A DNA stretch of 39,200 bases from Syntrophorhabdales bacterium (GCA_018052995.1 JAGPMK010000015.1:1-39200); one strand, 5' to 3'; positions 24,858-33,897 are shown, numbered from the stretch's first letter. Numbers and translations are program-made. Notes: generated from the sequence alone by a model not told the origin.

Positions 24858-25099
24858 TAGAAAAAATACTCATCCCATATTATCTGTTTGATGAAAGGCT
24901 ATATCATCTTCCATCTTTTAGCCCGCTGCTGATATTGCCTGTAGTATCCCCTGGGGCATAGGCCTTTGGTTTTTTTCTCGCCTGTCCTTATCTGTTGTGT
25001 TGACCCCTGTTGTCCATGCCCTCTGTTTGATTCTGAATCCTACAGCTGCCCGCACCAGAACCATGTTTTGTACCGACATTCACTATGATTTCTTATAAT

Positions 25100-25930
25100 C
25101 TATCTTATTGGTGAATGCAGATACTTTAGAATCATCCCCATCCATGAGTTTTTATAGTCTTCAAAGATAACCTCAAATCCTCTAAATATCTCCCCCACCA
25201 GCCTCCTCTCCCTTTTTAGGATCCCTGATATTACAAGATAGCCATCTTTTTTTATAACCATGCCTATTTTTTTCACATTTTTCTGAAATATCCCGATATC
25301 AAGGTTTGCAAGACAGACATCAAATGACCCTGAAACATCGTTTAGGTCAGCGCACACGAAATGGATGTTTTCTATTCTGTTGAGTATTGCATTCCTCTTT
25401 GCCGAGAGCACTGCATCAGGATCATTATCCACTGCCACCACAGGGCTTGCACCGAGCATAACCGCATATATGGAGAGTATCCCGGAGCCGCAGCCTATAT
25501 CTATTACATTTTTGTCGTGCAGGTCTATTTTCCCCATGAGTTTCATCATTATTTTTGTTGATTCGTGTCTTCCTGTTCCAAATGCCATGCCAGGGTCTAT
25601 AATTAATGCACCTGGGGGTATCTTTTTTGCCCAGGGTGGAACAATCTTTACCCCCCCTACTGTGATGGTCTTAAAATACCTCCTCGTAATCTCTGGGTAA
25701 TCAAGGGGTATCTCCTCCTCTATGGTTATATTCTTTATTTCTATGCCTGAATCCTTAAGGACATCTAAAAAAAACCCTATATTATCAGGATAGCATCTAA
25801 TCACCCTGCTATCGCCATAGTCCTCTATCCAGATGCCTTTTCCTCCATAGTTATATATCTCCTCTGGAAGCAACTCCTCCGCACCTTTTTCTAAATATAT
25901 ATCCACTCTTTTATGATGTTCTTTTTCCAT
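25100..25930 (-). CDS. prmA: Ribosomal protein L11 methyltransferase PrmA
   Basis: PrmA uses S-adenosylmethionine to trimethylate amino groups of ribosomal protein L11. The 276-residue product has an N-terminal substrate-recognition domain and a C-terminal Rossmann methyltransferase domain. Family signatures: IDPGMAFGTGRHEST near residues 112-126, the SAM loop VIDIGCGSGILSIYAVMLGA near 143-162, and VAVDNDPDAVLSAKRN. The post-I acidic motif and the catalytic-loop motif, usually NI, reads LANLDIG. Length and domain order are normal. It converges on parB across about 240 bases in which I see no gene. Confidence 0.93.
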   Translation of the reverse strand: MEKEHHKRVDIYLEKGAEELLPEEIYNYGGKGIWIEDYGDSRVIRCYPDNIGFFLDVLKDSGIEIKNITIEEEIPLDYPEITRRYFKTITVGGVKIVPPWAKKIPPGALIIDPGMAFGTGRHESTKIMMKLMGKIDLHDKNVIDIGCGSGILSIYAVMLGASPVVAVDNDPDAVLSAKRNAILNRIENIHFVCADLNDVSGSFDVCLANLDIGIFQKNVKKIGMVIKKDGYLVISGILKRERRLVGEIFRGFEVIFEDYKNSWMGMILKYLHSPIR

Positions 25931-26106
25931 ATTCTCAAAATCTCCCTGTCTATGAACCCTTTATGGATGTAACCGTGCCGCTATGGGGGATCCCTGCCTT
26001 CGGGACAGGCCTATAGACCTTTTTTCATTTATCCTTAGGCATCTGGCAAACCCTTTAACAGATAAAATCTCCATATACAGATATATAATACATTTGCATC
26101 ATTTAC

Positions 26107-26151
26107 AATCAATGATTTTTTAATGATTTTTGTTATTTCTAATCATTGATT
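26107..26151. repeat. Perfect 11-bp inverted repeat, 23-base gap
   Basis: AATCAATGATT (26107-26117) and its exact reverse complement AATCATTGATT (26141-26151) flank an AT-rich gap. It could be a regulator site for hisF or a weak hairpin; there is no T run that would make it a terminator. Confidence 0.5.
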
Positions 26152-26244
26152 TCTATCTTGGGAAAACAATGAGAGACTTGATAATACAAAATAGGTATTG
26201 TCAAGTGTCAAGGGTTTTATGAAGGCAGGGATGAAACATTATAG

Positions 26245-26268
26245 CTCAATAACTTACTCAATAACTTA
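26245..26268. repeat. Tandem 12-bp direct repeat before hisF
   Basis: CTCAATAACTTA occurs twice with no spacer. The second copy also forms the small palindrome CAATAACTTATTG with the bases that follow. It lies about 55 bases before the hisF start, where an operator would be expected. Confidence 0.55.
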
Positions 26269-26321
26269 TTGTTATAAATCTCTGTTTATAGTATTATGAA
26301 CTAAAAAAGGAGTAATGTGTC

Positions 26322-27086
26322 GTGGATACAATAAAGATAATGCCCTGTCTTGATATGAAAAATGGTAGGGTTGTAAAGGGCGTTCATTTTGTAGATATAA
26401 GAGATGCAGGGGACCCTGTTGAAAACGCTGCATTCTATGAGAAAGAAGGCGCAGACGAACTTGCCATGCTGGATATTGCAGCCACCCTTGAAAACCGCAA
26501 AACAAGACTTGACTGGGTGAGACAGGTCTCATCAGTAATCAGTATCCCACTCACAGTAGGTGGTGGTATAGATAGCATTGAGGACATAGAGCTTGTTATA
26601 GAGGCAGGTGCCAAAAAGGTTTCTATGAATAGTGCTGCTGTAAAAAATCCTGAACTCGTCCGGGAGGCCGCTGAGAGATTCGGTTCCCAAAGAATAACGG
26701 TTGCCATAGATGCGAGACGCAATAGCGCAATGCCCTCAGGTTTTGAACTCGTTGTCTCGGGTGGGACAAAACCTGTTGGAAAGGATGCAATTGAATGGGC
26801 AAAGATCTGTCAGGGGCTTGGCGCAGGGGTTATCCTGCCCACAAGCATGGATGGAGATGGGACTCTTAAGGGTTATGATCTTGAGTTCACAAAGGCAGTA
26901 TCCGATGCAGTAGATGTCCCGGTAGTAGCATCAGGGGGCGCCGGAACACTGGAACATTTTTATGAAGGCGTGACAATAGGAGGGGCAGACATACTCCTTG
27001 CTGCATCAGTTTTCCACTTCAGGACATTCAGCATAAGGCAGGTAAAAGAATATCTAAGAGACAGGGGTATAAAGGTAATACTTTAA
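26322..27086 (+). CDS. hisF: HisF-type cyclase (imidazole glycerol phosphate synthase subunit), orphan
   Basis: The 254-residue TIM-barrel protein follows HisF closely: MPCLDMKNGRVVKGVHF, RDAGDPVE, TVGGGI, IDARR, VVASGGAG and AASVFHF. Both catalytic Asp residues occupy the canonical numbers, D11 and D130, so cyclase-type chemistry is plausible. HisF normally takes ammonia from HisH, but no hisH or other his gene is near. Three sites linked to ammonia handling or the phosphate end differ from the well-studied Thermotoga enzyme: R5 is Lys, the Glu of GAGEI is Val (GAGVIL), and TSxDRDGT reads TSMDGDGT. It may be the real histidine enzyme or a HisF-like paralogue of another pathway. The GTG start has AAGGAG ten bases upstream. 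Confidence 0.85.
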   Translation: MDTIKIMPCLDMKNGRVVKGVHFVDIRDAGDPVENAAFYEKEGADELAMLDIAATLENRKTRLDWVRQVSSVISIPLTVGGGIDSIEDIELVIEAGAKKVSMNSAAVKNPELVREAAERFGSQRITVAIDARRNSAMPSGFELVVSGGTKPVGKDAIEWAKICQGLGAGVILPTSMDGDGTLKGYDLEFTKAVSDAVDVPVVASGGAGTLEHFYEGVTIGGADILLAASVFHFRTFSIRQVKEYLRDRGIKVIL

Positions 27087-27180
27087 AAAAAGGATTTAAG
27101 ATACACTGGTTAGACGATGGATTAGGGGGGTATATTAATGACTATAATCTATATTATTAGCCTATGTAGGGAGGGATAAT

Positions 27181-28380
27181 ATGCTTACAGAGGATCACCT
27201 AAAGAAATACGCCGATGTCCTGATATGGGGTCTTAAGACCGCAAGGAAAGGTAGATTCAAAAAACATGATATTATACTTTTACAGTATGAAAGACCTGCC
27301 TTGGGGCTTGCTGAGGCCTTGTATGAAAAATTACTGGATATGGGCATGCATCCTATTCAGCGCATGGGGATGACCTTTAGAATGGAGCATGATTTTTATA
27401 AAAAAAGCGACAAAAAGCAGCTTGTTTTTATAGCACCAGGTGAAAAAGAGCTCTATGAAAACATAAATGGCAGGATCTTTTTGAGGGCACCAGAATCACT
27501 GACGCACCTTAAGGATATTGACCCTACACGGATAGGCAAGGTTCTTGTATCAAGGAAATTCTTAAGAGACATCCTTGATGAGCGTGAGAATCAGGGGGTC
27601 TATAGCTGGACGCTCTGCACATATCCTACAGAAGAGCTTGCAAGGCAGGCAAGAACAACATTAGAGGACTATACAGAACAGATAATAAAGGCATGTTATC
27701 TTGATAAGGACGACCCTGTTGTGGCATGGGATGAAATCCACAGGGATGTAAGGGCGATAAAAAAATGGCTTAACAGTCTTAAGGTGAAATATCTTCAGAT
27801 AGAATCAAGGAATATAGATCTGAGGATTACCCCGGGTGAAAAAAGACAGTGGAAGGGCGTATCAGGACATAATATACCTAGTTTCGAGGTATTTTTCTCC
27901 CCTGATTGGAGAGGCACAGATGGTGTATATTATGCAAATCTTCCCTCCTTCAGAAGTGGCAATTATGTGGAGGATGTGCACCTCACCTTTGAAAAGGGTG
28001 CTGTCACAAAGGTAGAGGCGAAAACAGGGAGAGAATTCATAGAAAAACAACTTGCCATGGACATGGGTGCAAACAAGGTTGGTGAATTCTCTTTAACGGA
28101 TAAGAGATTCTCCAGGATAGATAGATTCATGGCTGATACACTCTTTGATGAAAACTTCGGAGGCGATTATGGAAACTGCCATCTCGCAGTGGGTGCCTCA
28201 TACGCAGATACATACGCAGGAGACCCGCGAGAGATGACAAGGCCGCTAAAAAAGAGGATGGGGTTTAATGACTCTGCCCTCCACTGGGATCTGGTAAATA
28301 CAGAGGATAAGACAGTAACAGCCCACCTTGTAACGGGAAAGAGGCTCATTATCTATGAAAAGGGTATGTTTAGATATTGA
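27181..28380 (+). CDS. M29-family metallo-aminopeptidase
   Basis: The 399-residue protein resembles the thermophilic aminopeptidase (peptidase M29/AmpS) family, which removes N-terminal residues using two metal ions. Length is typical (about 400). Probable metal ligands can be seen in order in the C-terminal half: Glu in NIPSFEVFF, Glu in KVGEFSLTD, the Glu and His in FDENFGGDYGNCHLAVG, and His/Asp in ALHWDLVN. There is no signal peptide, so it should act in the cytoplasm on short peptides. It lies 94 bases after hisF on the same strand with GGGAGGG upstream of the ATG; a functional link to HisF is not evident. Confidence 0.85.
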   Translation: MLTEDHLKKYADVLIWGLKTARKGRFKKHDIILLQYERPALGLAEALYEKLLDMGMHPIQRMGMTFRMEHDFYKKSDKKQLVFIAPGEKELYENINGRIFLRAPESLTHLKDIDPTRIGKVLVSRKFLRDILDERENQGVYSWTLCTYPTEELARQARTTLEDYTEQIIKACYLDKDDPVVAWDEIHRDVRAIKKWLNSLKVKYLQIESRNIDLRITPGEKRQWKGVSGHNIPSFEVFFSPDWRGTDGVYYANLPSFRSGNYVEDVHLTFEKGAVTKVEAKTGREFIEKQLAMDMGANKVGEFSLTDKRFSRIDRFMADTLFDENFGGDYGNCHLAVGASYADTYAGDPREMTRPLKKRMGFNDSALHWDLVNTEDKTVTAHLVTGKRLIIYEKGMFRY

Positions 28381-28440
28381 GATCCATCTCTTATTTAGAT
28401 GACGAAAAGGGGTTAGATGGATTTTATGGTTTATAGATAG

Positions 28441-29640
28441 TTATCTGAAAAACACTGCCCCTGCAAAACTGACAGATGATTTACCATCATACCATTGCTT
28501 GTAGCCTGTGATATTACATCTGTGTCCTTTTAAGAGCAAAAGCTGAAGGTATATAGCTGTAAGACCACAGATGTGTCTTTTGTCACCCTCATCCTTTATG
28601 AGATAAAAGAATCTGTCCGCATCCACATCCCTGATACTTTCGAGTAGCTCAGCATCCTTTACCTTTGATTGGGCAAGACCTAGTGCGTCAAGGGGATATC
28701 TGTCCCCAAATTGGCTGCCTATATGGGCGAGGTCAACACCAGATAAAATAATAAAGGGTCGTCCATATTGTCCTATTAAGTTACTCATGCTTTCCGCAAT
28801 CTCTGTTATCTCCCTGTCAGGTAATGTCTTCATGCCAAGGATATATTCATTCATAGAGCCTGTAAGTATGGATAGTATCTCGAAATCGTCCTTCATGGTA
28901 AACTGGAGCAGAGGAAGCTGTAGCTCTATAGAGTGCTCGCTTCTGTGGGGCCATTCATTTATATATTCCTTAAGAACAGGATCATGCCTTATCAATGCAG
29001 CTAATTCCTCAGAATGTTTGCATGTATCAATGGGTGTGGCAAAATCCTTAAGGGAGATATTTATTATCTTTTCTGTTGGCCTATGGGAGACACCAAAGAT
29101 AATAACAAGGGGTTTTGAAATCCTCTGCATATACCTATAAACATCCCTGTATACCTCAATACCCCTACCATAATCTATGTGCGGTGCCAGTATCCCTGTT
29201 ACATCCATTTCAGGCTCAGGCACTGGTTTTCCATCATCCCTGAATACATCATGAAGAAATGCAAGAAGCTCCATCCTATTGGCAGGATAGCTTCTCCCCG
29301 CGTGAAAAGGTTCTCTTATCTCTTCTGCCTCATAGTCTTTTTTTAGCCTTCCAACAAAATTTCTGTAATTGTCATTAAGTAAAAGGAGATTTTTATCCAA
29401 TGTCTCTACGAATTGTTCCAGGTATTCCATATATATAAGCTGTCCAAATGCCCTCATATATTCTGCCTGGATGTCTCTTAATGAATGATTCCCATCCATT
29501 AGGGAGAGGAGAAAGGCTGCATCCCTTGTGATTATAAGGGGTCTTTCCATAAGACCTTCTGAATCCTGCAAAAGGATGAACTCCTCGCCATCCTGCTGGA
29601 CTGGGAATGCCTCAACGTATCTTACCTGCGGATTATCCAT
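28441..29640 (-). CDS. Memo-family (AmmeMemoRadiSam B) protein with N-terminal extra domain
   Basis: Residues about 110-399 form a Memo domain, related to class III extradiol dioxygenases: FHAGRSYPAN, TGILAPHIDYGRG, IIFGVSHRPTEKI, EWPHRSEHSIELQLPLLQF, LSGVDLAHIGSQFG and HICGLTAIYLQLLL. The His residues and the late Cys match the metal-site positions of human MEMO1. In many prokaryotes Memo pairs with AMMECR1 and a radical SAM protein, but neither AMMECR1 nor the AmmeMemo radical SAM type is adjacent here. Residues 1-105 are an added domain (LLSLMDGNHSLRDIQAEYMR, then a helical stretch) resembling PqqD-like or winged peptide-binding folds. Twelve bases separate it from the upstream Tim44-like gene, implying one operon. 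Function remains unknown. Confidence 0.85.
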   Translation of the reverse strand: MDNPQVRYVEAFPVQQDGEEFILLQDSEGLMERPLIITRDAAFLLSLMDGNHSLRDIQAEYMRAFGQLIYMEYLEQFVETLDKNLLLLNDNYRNFVGRLKKDYEAEEIREPFHAGRSYPANRMELLAFLHDVFRDDGKPVPEPEMDVTGILAPHIDYGRGIEVYRDVYRYMQRISKPLVIIFGVSHRPTEKIINISLKDFATPIDTCKHSEELAALIRHDPVLKEYINEWPHRSEHSIELQLPLLQFTMKDDFEILSILTGSMNEYILGMKTLPDREITEIAESMSNLIGQYGRPFIILSGVDLAHIGSQFGDRYPLDALGLAQSKVKDAELLESIRDVDADRFFYLIKDEGDKRHICGLTAIYLQLLLLKGHRCNITGYKQWYDGKSSVSFAGAVFFR

Positions 29641-29652
29641 AGATAGATCTCC

Positions 29653-30630
29653 TTAGTAGTCGCCCTCCTGCGTTATCCCTGAGAGGACCCACTGCTTGTC
29701 ACCTATCTTTCTATAGAATGTCCAGTATTCAAGAAACTTTACAGGATCGCGGTCGCTCCCTGAGATAATCCTGCCATCTTTCTCATCAACGGTATAATCA
29801 AGAAGATTGGCAAGAAATCTGACGGTGATATATTCCTCGCCCTGATCCTGGGCTGCATCCACAATATCAACCTGTCTGATCGCAATATTCTCAAGGCGGT
29901 TTATCTGCTTATTGGCAATCTGCTTGTCTATCTCAGCCTGAAAGATATTGAGCATCTCAGGTGTTAGAAGGTGCCTTACGCTATCCAGATCCCTTCTTGT
30001 CCATGCCCCCTGGATTTTAAAAAATATATCCTGGGCAGTTTCTTTGAACCGCACCTCATCAAATGATGGGTCCATCTCTGCTATGTGTCTTAGCGCCTGG
30101 GATACACTGTCAACCTGATTATATGATATATCATCGGCAGGCTCCTGATTATAGGCAAAGGTGCCGTAGCCTGGTCCTGCGGATGCTATCCCCATCTGCC
30201 GTCTTGTCTTTACTTTTTTTACAATAAAATAGATTATCCCCATTATTATGATGAGGATTATTATGTCACCAAAACCAAAACCACCACCCCAGCCTGTGCC
30301 TGCATAGCCAAGTCTGCCGAAAAGCATGCCTCCTATCATACCGCCGAGGAGACCACCACCTATACCATATAGGAGGCCTCTGCCAAAAGAAGGCTGTTGT
30401 TGTGGCGGAGTAACCTGTCTTGGCTGCGCCTGTTGCTGCTGATATGTCCTTGGTGGTTGCATGGGGGTTGGCCTCTGATAGCCTCTGCCAGAACTGAAAC
30501 CGCGGCTCCCAAAAGACCTTCCACCGCCTGCCCTGGCATAGGCAATGCCCTCCATGGCAGAGTAGCAAAGAAAAAGCATGGCCACAAAAAAAACAGTCAA
30601 TCTTAAGGAGTTTTTAATTTTTTTATTCAT
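29653..30630 (-). CDS. Tim44-like domain membrane protein
   Basis: The 325-residue protein starts with a signal/anchor helix (residues about 9-31, LTVFFVAMLFLCYSAMEGIA), followed by a low-complexity Gly/Pro/Gln segment (RSFGSRGFSSGRG, then QQQ/PP repeats to about residue 85), a glycine-zipper-like GIGGGLLGGMIGGMLFG, and a second helix (IIILIIIMGIIYFIV). The C-terminal about 150 residues form a Tim44-like domain (DPSFDEVRFKETAQDIFFKIQGAW, TPEMLNIFQAEI, VKFLEYWTFYRK), a fold of the NTF2 type. Bacterial members are inner-membrane proteins of unknown function. It is the first gene of a two-gene operon with the Memo-family gene. Confidence 0.85.
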   Translation of the reverse strand: MNKKIKNSLRLTVFFVAMLFLCYSAMEGIAYARAGGGRSFGSRGFSSGRGYQRPTPMQPPRTYQQQQAQPRQVTPPQQQPSFGRGLLYGIGGGLLGGMIGGMLFGRLGYAGTGWGGGFGFGDIIILIIIMGIIYFIVKKVKTRRQMGIASAGPGYGTFAYNQEPADDISYNQVDSVSQALRHIAEMDPSFDEVRFKETAQDIFFKIQGAWTRRDLDSVRHLLTPEMLNIFQAEIDKQIANKQINRLENIAIRQVDIVDAAQDQGEEYITVRFLANLLDYTVDEKDGRIISGSDRDPVKFLEYWTFYRKIGDKQWVLSGITQEGDY

Positions 30631-30824
30631 CCATTCCCCTTTTTGTTAAATTTTTATAATTCTATCATAGCCACCATAGGCAAGTCAAAAAAAGATAAGT
30701 AAAACCAGCCATTCTCGCTGCAAAAATAGATAGTTGAGAGGTTAGACATCATAGTGCCTAAAAAGATGGGAATTTAGGAAATTCTCAGTGGCATTGAAAT
30801 CATGAGGCATAATAAAGTGTATTT

Positions 30825-32051
30825 CTATTCTCTCCCTGTCTTTGAAAAACAATAATATATCAGACTCAGCGACATACCTAAAAAACATATAAAGAAGGTA
30901 ACCCTATATCCAAGGATAGGATTCACGCCAGCCCCTGATAGGGTCGTGATAACCTTACCCATAAAAGGCATGAAAACAGCACCCCCCGCCATTGTAAAAA
31001 AATTGACCCATGCCATAGTTGTTGCTGAGATGGAAAGGGGGAATAAATCTTTTACATGGGAATATAGGAGTGTGCCAAACCCATTAAAAAAGCCGATAAG
31101 GAAAAAGATTGTTCCATACCATATAGGATGTCTCACATTAGGGGTTAAGGTTAATATCAAGATAAGAAATGCATATATGGCAAGGCCCCAGAGGACCATC
31201 TTTTTTCTTGAAGGGATGACCTTATCTGACAGTCTACCTGATACAGGCGCACCTATTGCATTGCCTATAGCTAGCAAAATAAGCATATTTCCTGTCTGCA
31301 AAGATGAATATCCCTGTGCTGTCATAAGATAGATACCAAGCCATAGGCCCTGGAGGCTTATAAATGTCCCATAACGAAAAAACGCCACTGCGCATATCTG
31401 CCAGAAGGTATGGGTTGTCAGGACAGACACTATTGAGTCTTTTGTTTTCAGTAAACCCCCTTCTGCGTCCCGGGAGGATTTTGAAATACCATTATTTGTA
31501 TCATTATGAAGGAGAATAAAGAGGCTTATACCTAAAAAAACTGTTATCAGCCCTGTTATGATAAAGACAGCCCTCCAGCCAAAGATAGAGCTAAAATATG
31601 CAAGCGGCGACGCAGATAATAGGCTCCCCACTGCACCTGCTGTTATAATTAGGCCTGCAAGGGTGGCAAATCTTTCGGATGAGAATTGAAGTATAAGAAT
31701 CTTTAAGGAACCCATAAGCATAGCTGCCATACCAATACCAATAAATATCCTACCTACAATGGCAGTATAAAAAGAGTTGCTGAATGCAAAGATAAAAGAC
31801 CCTAGCGCACCTATTAATGCAAAAAGAGAGATTATTATCTTAGGTCCTATCCTGTCAAGCATGGGGCCCATGGGTATCTGCAGTAATGAGAATGAATAAA
31901 AGAAGGCGCCCCCCAATATGCCTATTGTCTCTGTGTTTAGCTTAAGATCCTCTATCAGCTCCAAGGCAATGACAGCATTTGATGAACGGTAAAACATGGA
32001 GAGACAGAACAGGGATGCCAGCGCAAAAAATATATATACAGCCTTTTTCAT
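30825..32051 (-). CDS. MFS transporter (second copy in window)
   Basis: The 408-residue protein has 12 predicted helices. The N-terminal half holds RSSNAVIALELIEDLKL and the loop motif GPMLDRIGPKIIISL (MFS motif A), and the second half GRLSDKVIPSRKKMVLW. It resembles the general nitrate/sugar-phosphate-like carriers only loosely; the substrate cannot be given. The predicted product does not closely match the MarR-linked MFS, so this is not a local duplication. The ATG at 32051 has only a weak ribosome site. The downstream side is an intergenic stretch shared with the Tim44-like gene. Confidence 0.85.
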   Translation of the reverse strand: MKKAVYIFFALASLFCLSMFYRSSNAVIALELIEDLKLNTETIGILGGAFFYSFSLLQIPMGPMLDRIGPKIIISLFALIGALGSFIFAFSNSFYTAIVGRIFIGIGMAAMLMGSLKILILQFSSERFATLAGLIITAGAVGSLLSASPLAYFSSIFGWRAVFIITGLITVFLGISLFILLHNDTNNGISKSSRDAEGGLLKTKDSIVSVLTTHTFWQICAVAFFRYGTFISLQGLWLGIYLMTAQGYSSLQTGNMLILLAIGNAIGAPVSGRLSDKVIPSRKKMVLWGLAIYAFLILILTLTPNVRHPIWYGTIFFLIGFFNGFGTLLYSHVKDLFPLSISATTMAWVNFFTMAGGAVFMPFMGKVITTLSGAGVNPILGYRVTFFICFLGMSLSLIYYCFSKTGRE

Positions 32052-32185
32052 AACCAGATTATATTAATAATCATTAAAATTAAATCAATAAAAAATAGTC
32101 TTGTATAGCCGAAAAATAGACATAGCCATCCCAAAATAATCAAAGCCCTTATGGATTACTGGGTTAGGATGATATACAATATCTG

Positions 32186-33367
32186 TTACCCTACCCTGAT
32201 ATGCTTTATTACCCACTGCGGCACAGAACGTAATCTATAATAATAGGCCATGGTATGGAAACAGGTGGATGAGCAATATGGCATACACTGTCTCTTCACC
32301 TCTGCCAGTTTCTCTCTATCAAAGCGTGGCTGCCAGATAGCCCCCCAGTCGTGATTATAACATATAAGGTCAAAACAGGGGGATAGGCTCCCATCAGGTC
32401 TTATAAGACCGCCGTTTATCCCTGCACGGCAGTCCCAGTGCCCTATGGTCCCCCTCTTACGGGATTTGAAGGTCATCAGATGCTCAATGGAATTGACCAT
32501 AGGCCATCCCCTCTTCTGTCTCTCTATCAGCCAGTCCACAAGCTCATCTATCTCATCATACTGCTCAGGCGTAATAAATAGCCCATCGTCCTTATGTTTA
32601 TAGTGGTCGACATCAACAAAATCTTGGGGCGGTTCATTTAGATGATAGTCTGTCCCTATGTTGTTCTGGTGGGCAATCTCTGTAAGGAGCTTCACATCCT
32701 TTATGTTGTTACGACATATGTTGATGTTAAAAAAAACGAGATAGCCATACCTTTTCTGTTTCTCTACAAGGTATCGAAACTGGGGCTCTATGTTAAGGAG
32801 TGCCTTTGGAAGTCCCTTTTTAGGTGCAATGGTATCTACTGCAAGGTTTACTGCTGCAACACCTGCCTTGCCCATCTCATCTATAAATGCCTTATCCATT
32901 AGGTAACCATTGGTTGGAAGGTATACAAAAAAGCCTTTCTCAACACCGTATCTTATTACCTCAAGGATAAAGTCCTTTCTTAAAAGTGGTTCACCACCCA
33001 TAATGGGGACGACCCTACATCCCGTGCTCTTGAGCCAGTCTATTGCACTCTTTGCTGTCTCTATGCTCATACCCTCCTGGGTATTATCATACTGATGACA
33101 ATAATGGCAATCTATATTGCATCTCCATTCTGTATAAAGGTAACACAGAACAGGCCTGAACTCATCCGGATGGATAAGGGAATTGAGATAAGGTATCACC
33201 CATCTCCTTATGGCCCTCACGCCATTGTTAAATTTATAGTTTATACCCTTTAGCACAACACACCTCCCACGCCTATCTTCTCCACTTTTAATATGTAGCT
33301 GAAGATAATAATGCCTTACAAGCTGCTCCTTTGTTGTGTAACACCTGCATATGTCCTTTAACTTCAT
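32186..33367 (-). CDS. Radical SAM protein with C-terminal extra cysteine cluster
   Basis: The 393-residue protein has the radical SAM CX3CX2C motif CNIDCHYC, with Cys at 83, 87 and 90, which binds the [4Fe-4S] cluster that cleaves S-adenosylmethionine. IMGGEPLLRKDF is the usual GGEP motif. The barrel continues with VFFNINICRNNIKDV. C-terminal cysteines in HWDCRAGINGG, SLSPCFD and MPYCSSTCFH look like the SPASM/twitch auxiliary-cluster domain found in peptide- and protein-modifying enzymes and in PqqE-like proteins. There is no small precursor peptide gene that I can recognise nearby. The substrate is unknown. The ATG at 33367 follows AGAGG closely. Confidence 0.85.
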   Translation of the reverse strand: MKLKDICRCYTTKEQLVRHYYLQLHIKSGEDRRGRCVVLKGINYKFNNGVRAIRRWVIPYLNSLIHPDEFRPVLCYLYTEWRCNIDCHYCHQYDNTQEGMSIETAKSAIDWLKSTGCRVVPIMGGEPLLRKDFILEVIRYGVEKGFFVYLPTNGYLMDKAFIDEMGKAGVAAVNLAVDTIAPKKGLPKALLNIEPQFRYLVEKQKRYGYLVFFNINICRNNIKDVKLLTEIAHQNNIGTDYHLNEPPQDFVDVDHYKHKDDGLFITPEQYDEIDELVDWLIERQKRGWPMVNSIEHLMTFKSRKRGTIGHWDCRAGINGGLIRPDGSLSPCFDLICYNHDWGAIWQPRFDREKLAEVKRQCMPYCSSTCFHTMAYYYRLRSVPQWVIKHIRVG

Positions 33368-33897
33368 GCCTCTATTCTGGCATGAACACCTTTTTTGATC
33401 TTTTAATTGCCTCGTTTATGGTTAATTATCCTCCCCGCAATGGATATTTTTACAAAAAGTGTTTACACAAAAATATCTATTTTTAATATAATAATATAAA
33501 AAAACAGGTCAAGATCCTGCCCAAGCGTTTGTAAAAGCGGCCTACTGGACATGAAAATAGCATGGAATTGGTGCCTCTTTTGTTGGTTGCCTGTAAGCTG
33601 ATCGCTATTATTGTTTCCCGCCATTTTTCTAAAAATATTTATAAAACTTCTTTGTGCCTTCATCAAGCAAATTGAGTTGTATCCCCAAAGCACCATAACA
33701 CACCGTAATCTCTATGAGCCACTCAGCCTGGCAGTGGGAAACTCATCAGAGATGAAGTTCATATAGTCACGGGCCCCGATCTGCATTTTTTCATAGGGTT
33801 TTGCAGATATCGGAATTGACAATTATGGTGTAAGTCTTTATATTTTGAAGACTATATGAGATATCTTCAGGGGTTATTTTTACAAGGAGACCTTTAA
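33368..33897. other. Non-coding region between the radical SAM gene and hydE
   Basis: About 530 bases. No complete gene is convincing. The minus strand holds a short protein-like fragment at 33712-33822 (listed separately). The last part (about 33880) holds the hydE ribosome site AAGGAG. A 77-codon minus frame around 33463-33696 has no recognised family and no good ribosome site. Confidence 0.5.
33712..33822 (-). pseudogene. Protein-like fragment, possible decayed gene end
   Basis: A 36-codon minus frame reads SIPISAKPYEKMQIGARDYM and then NFISDEFPTARLSGS before the stop. The residue mix and absence of low-complexity make it look like a true protein C-terminus, but no upstream continuation is open beyond the TTG at 33822. 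I do not recognise its family. It may be the surviving tail of a deleted gene. Chance is possible for a frame this short. Confidence 0.25.

Larger units (their letters stand above)
25931..26321. other. Non-coding region between prmA and hisF, with repeats
   Basis: About 390 bases with no convincing gene. It holds a small hairpin around CCTGCCTTCGGGACAGG (near 26000), the perfect 11-bp inverted repeat at 26107-26151 and the 12-bp tandem repeat at 26245-26268, listed separately. The promoter of hisF must lie here, but no clear -35/-10 pair stands out. Confidence 0.5.

Noticed and set aside
24858-25099. Possible small Gly/Arg-rich coding remnants between parB and prmA
   Set aside because: Short broken frames in several phases, with no start or ribosome site; nothing can be supported.
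33463-33696. 77-codon minus frame in the gap before hydE
   Set aside because: No good ribosome site, no family, and composition like non-coding AT-rich DNA.
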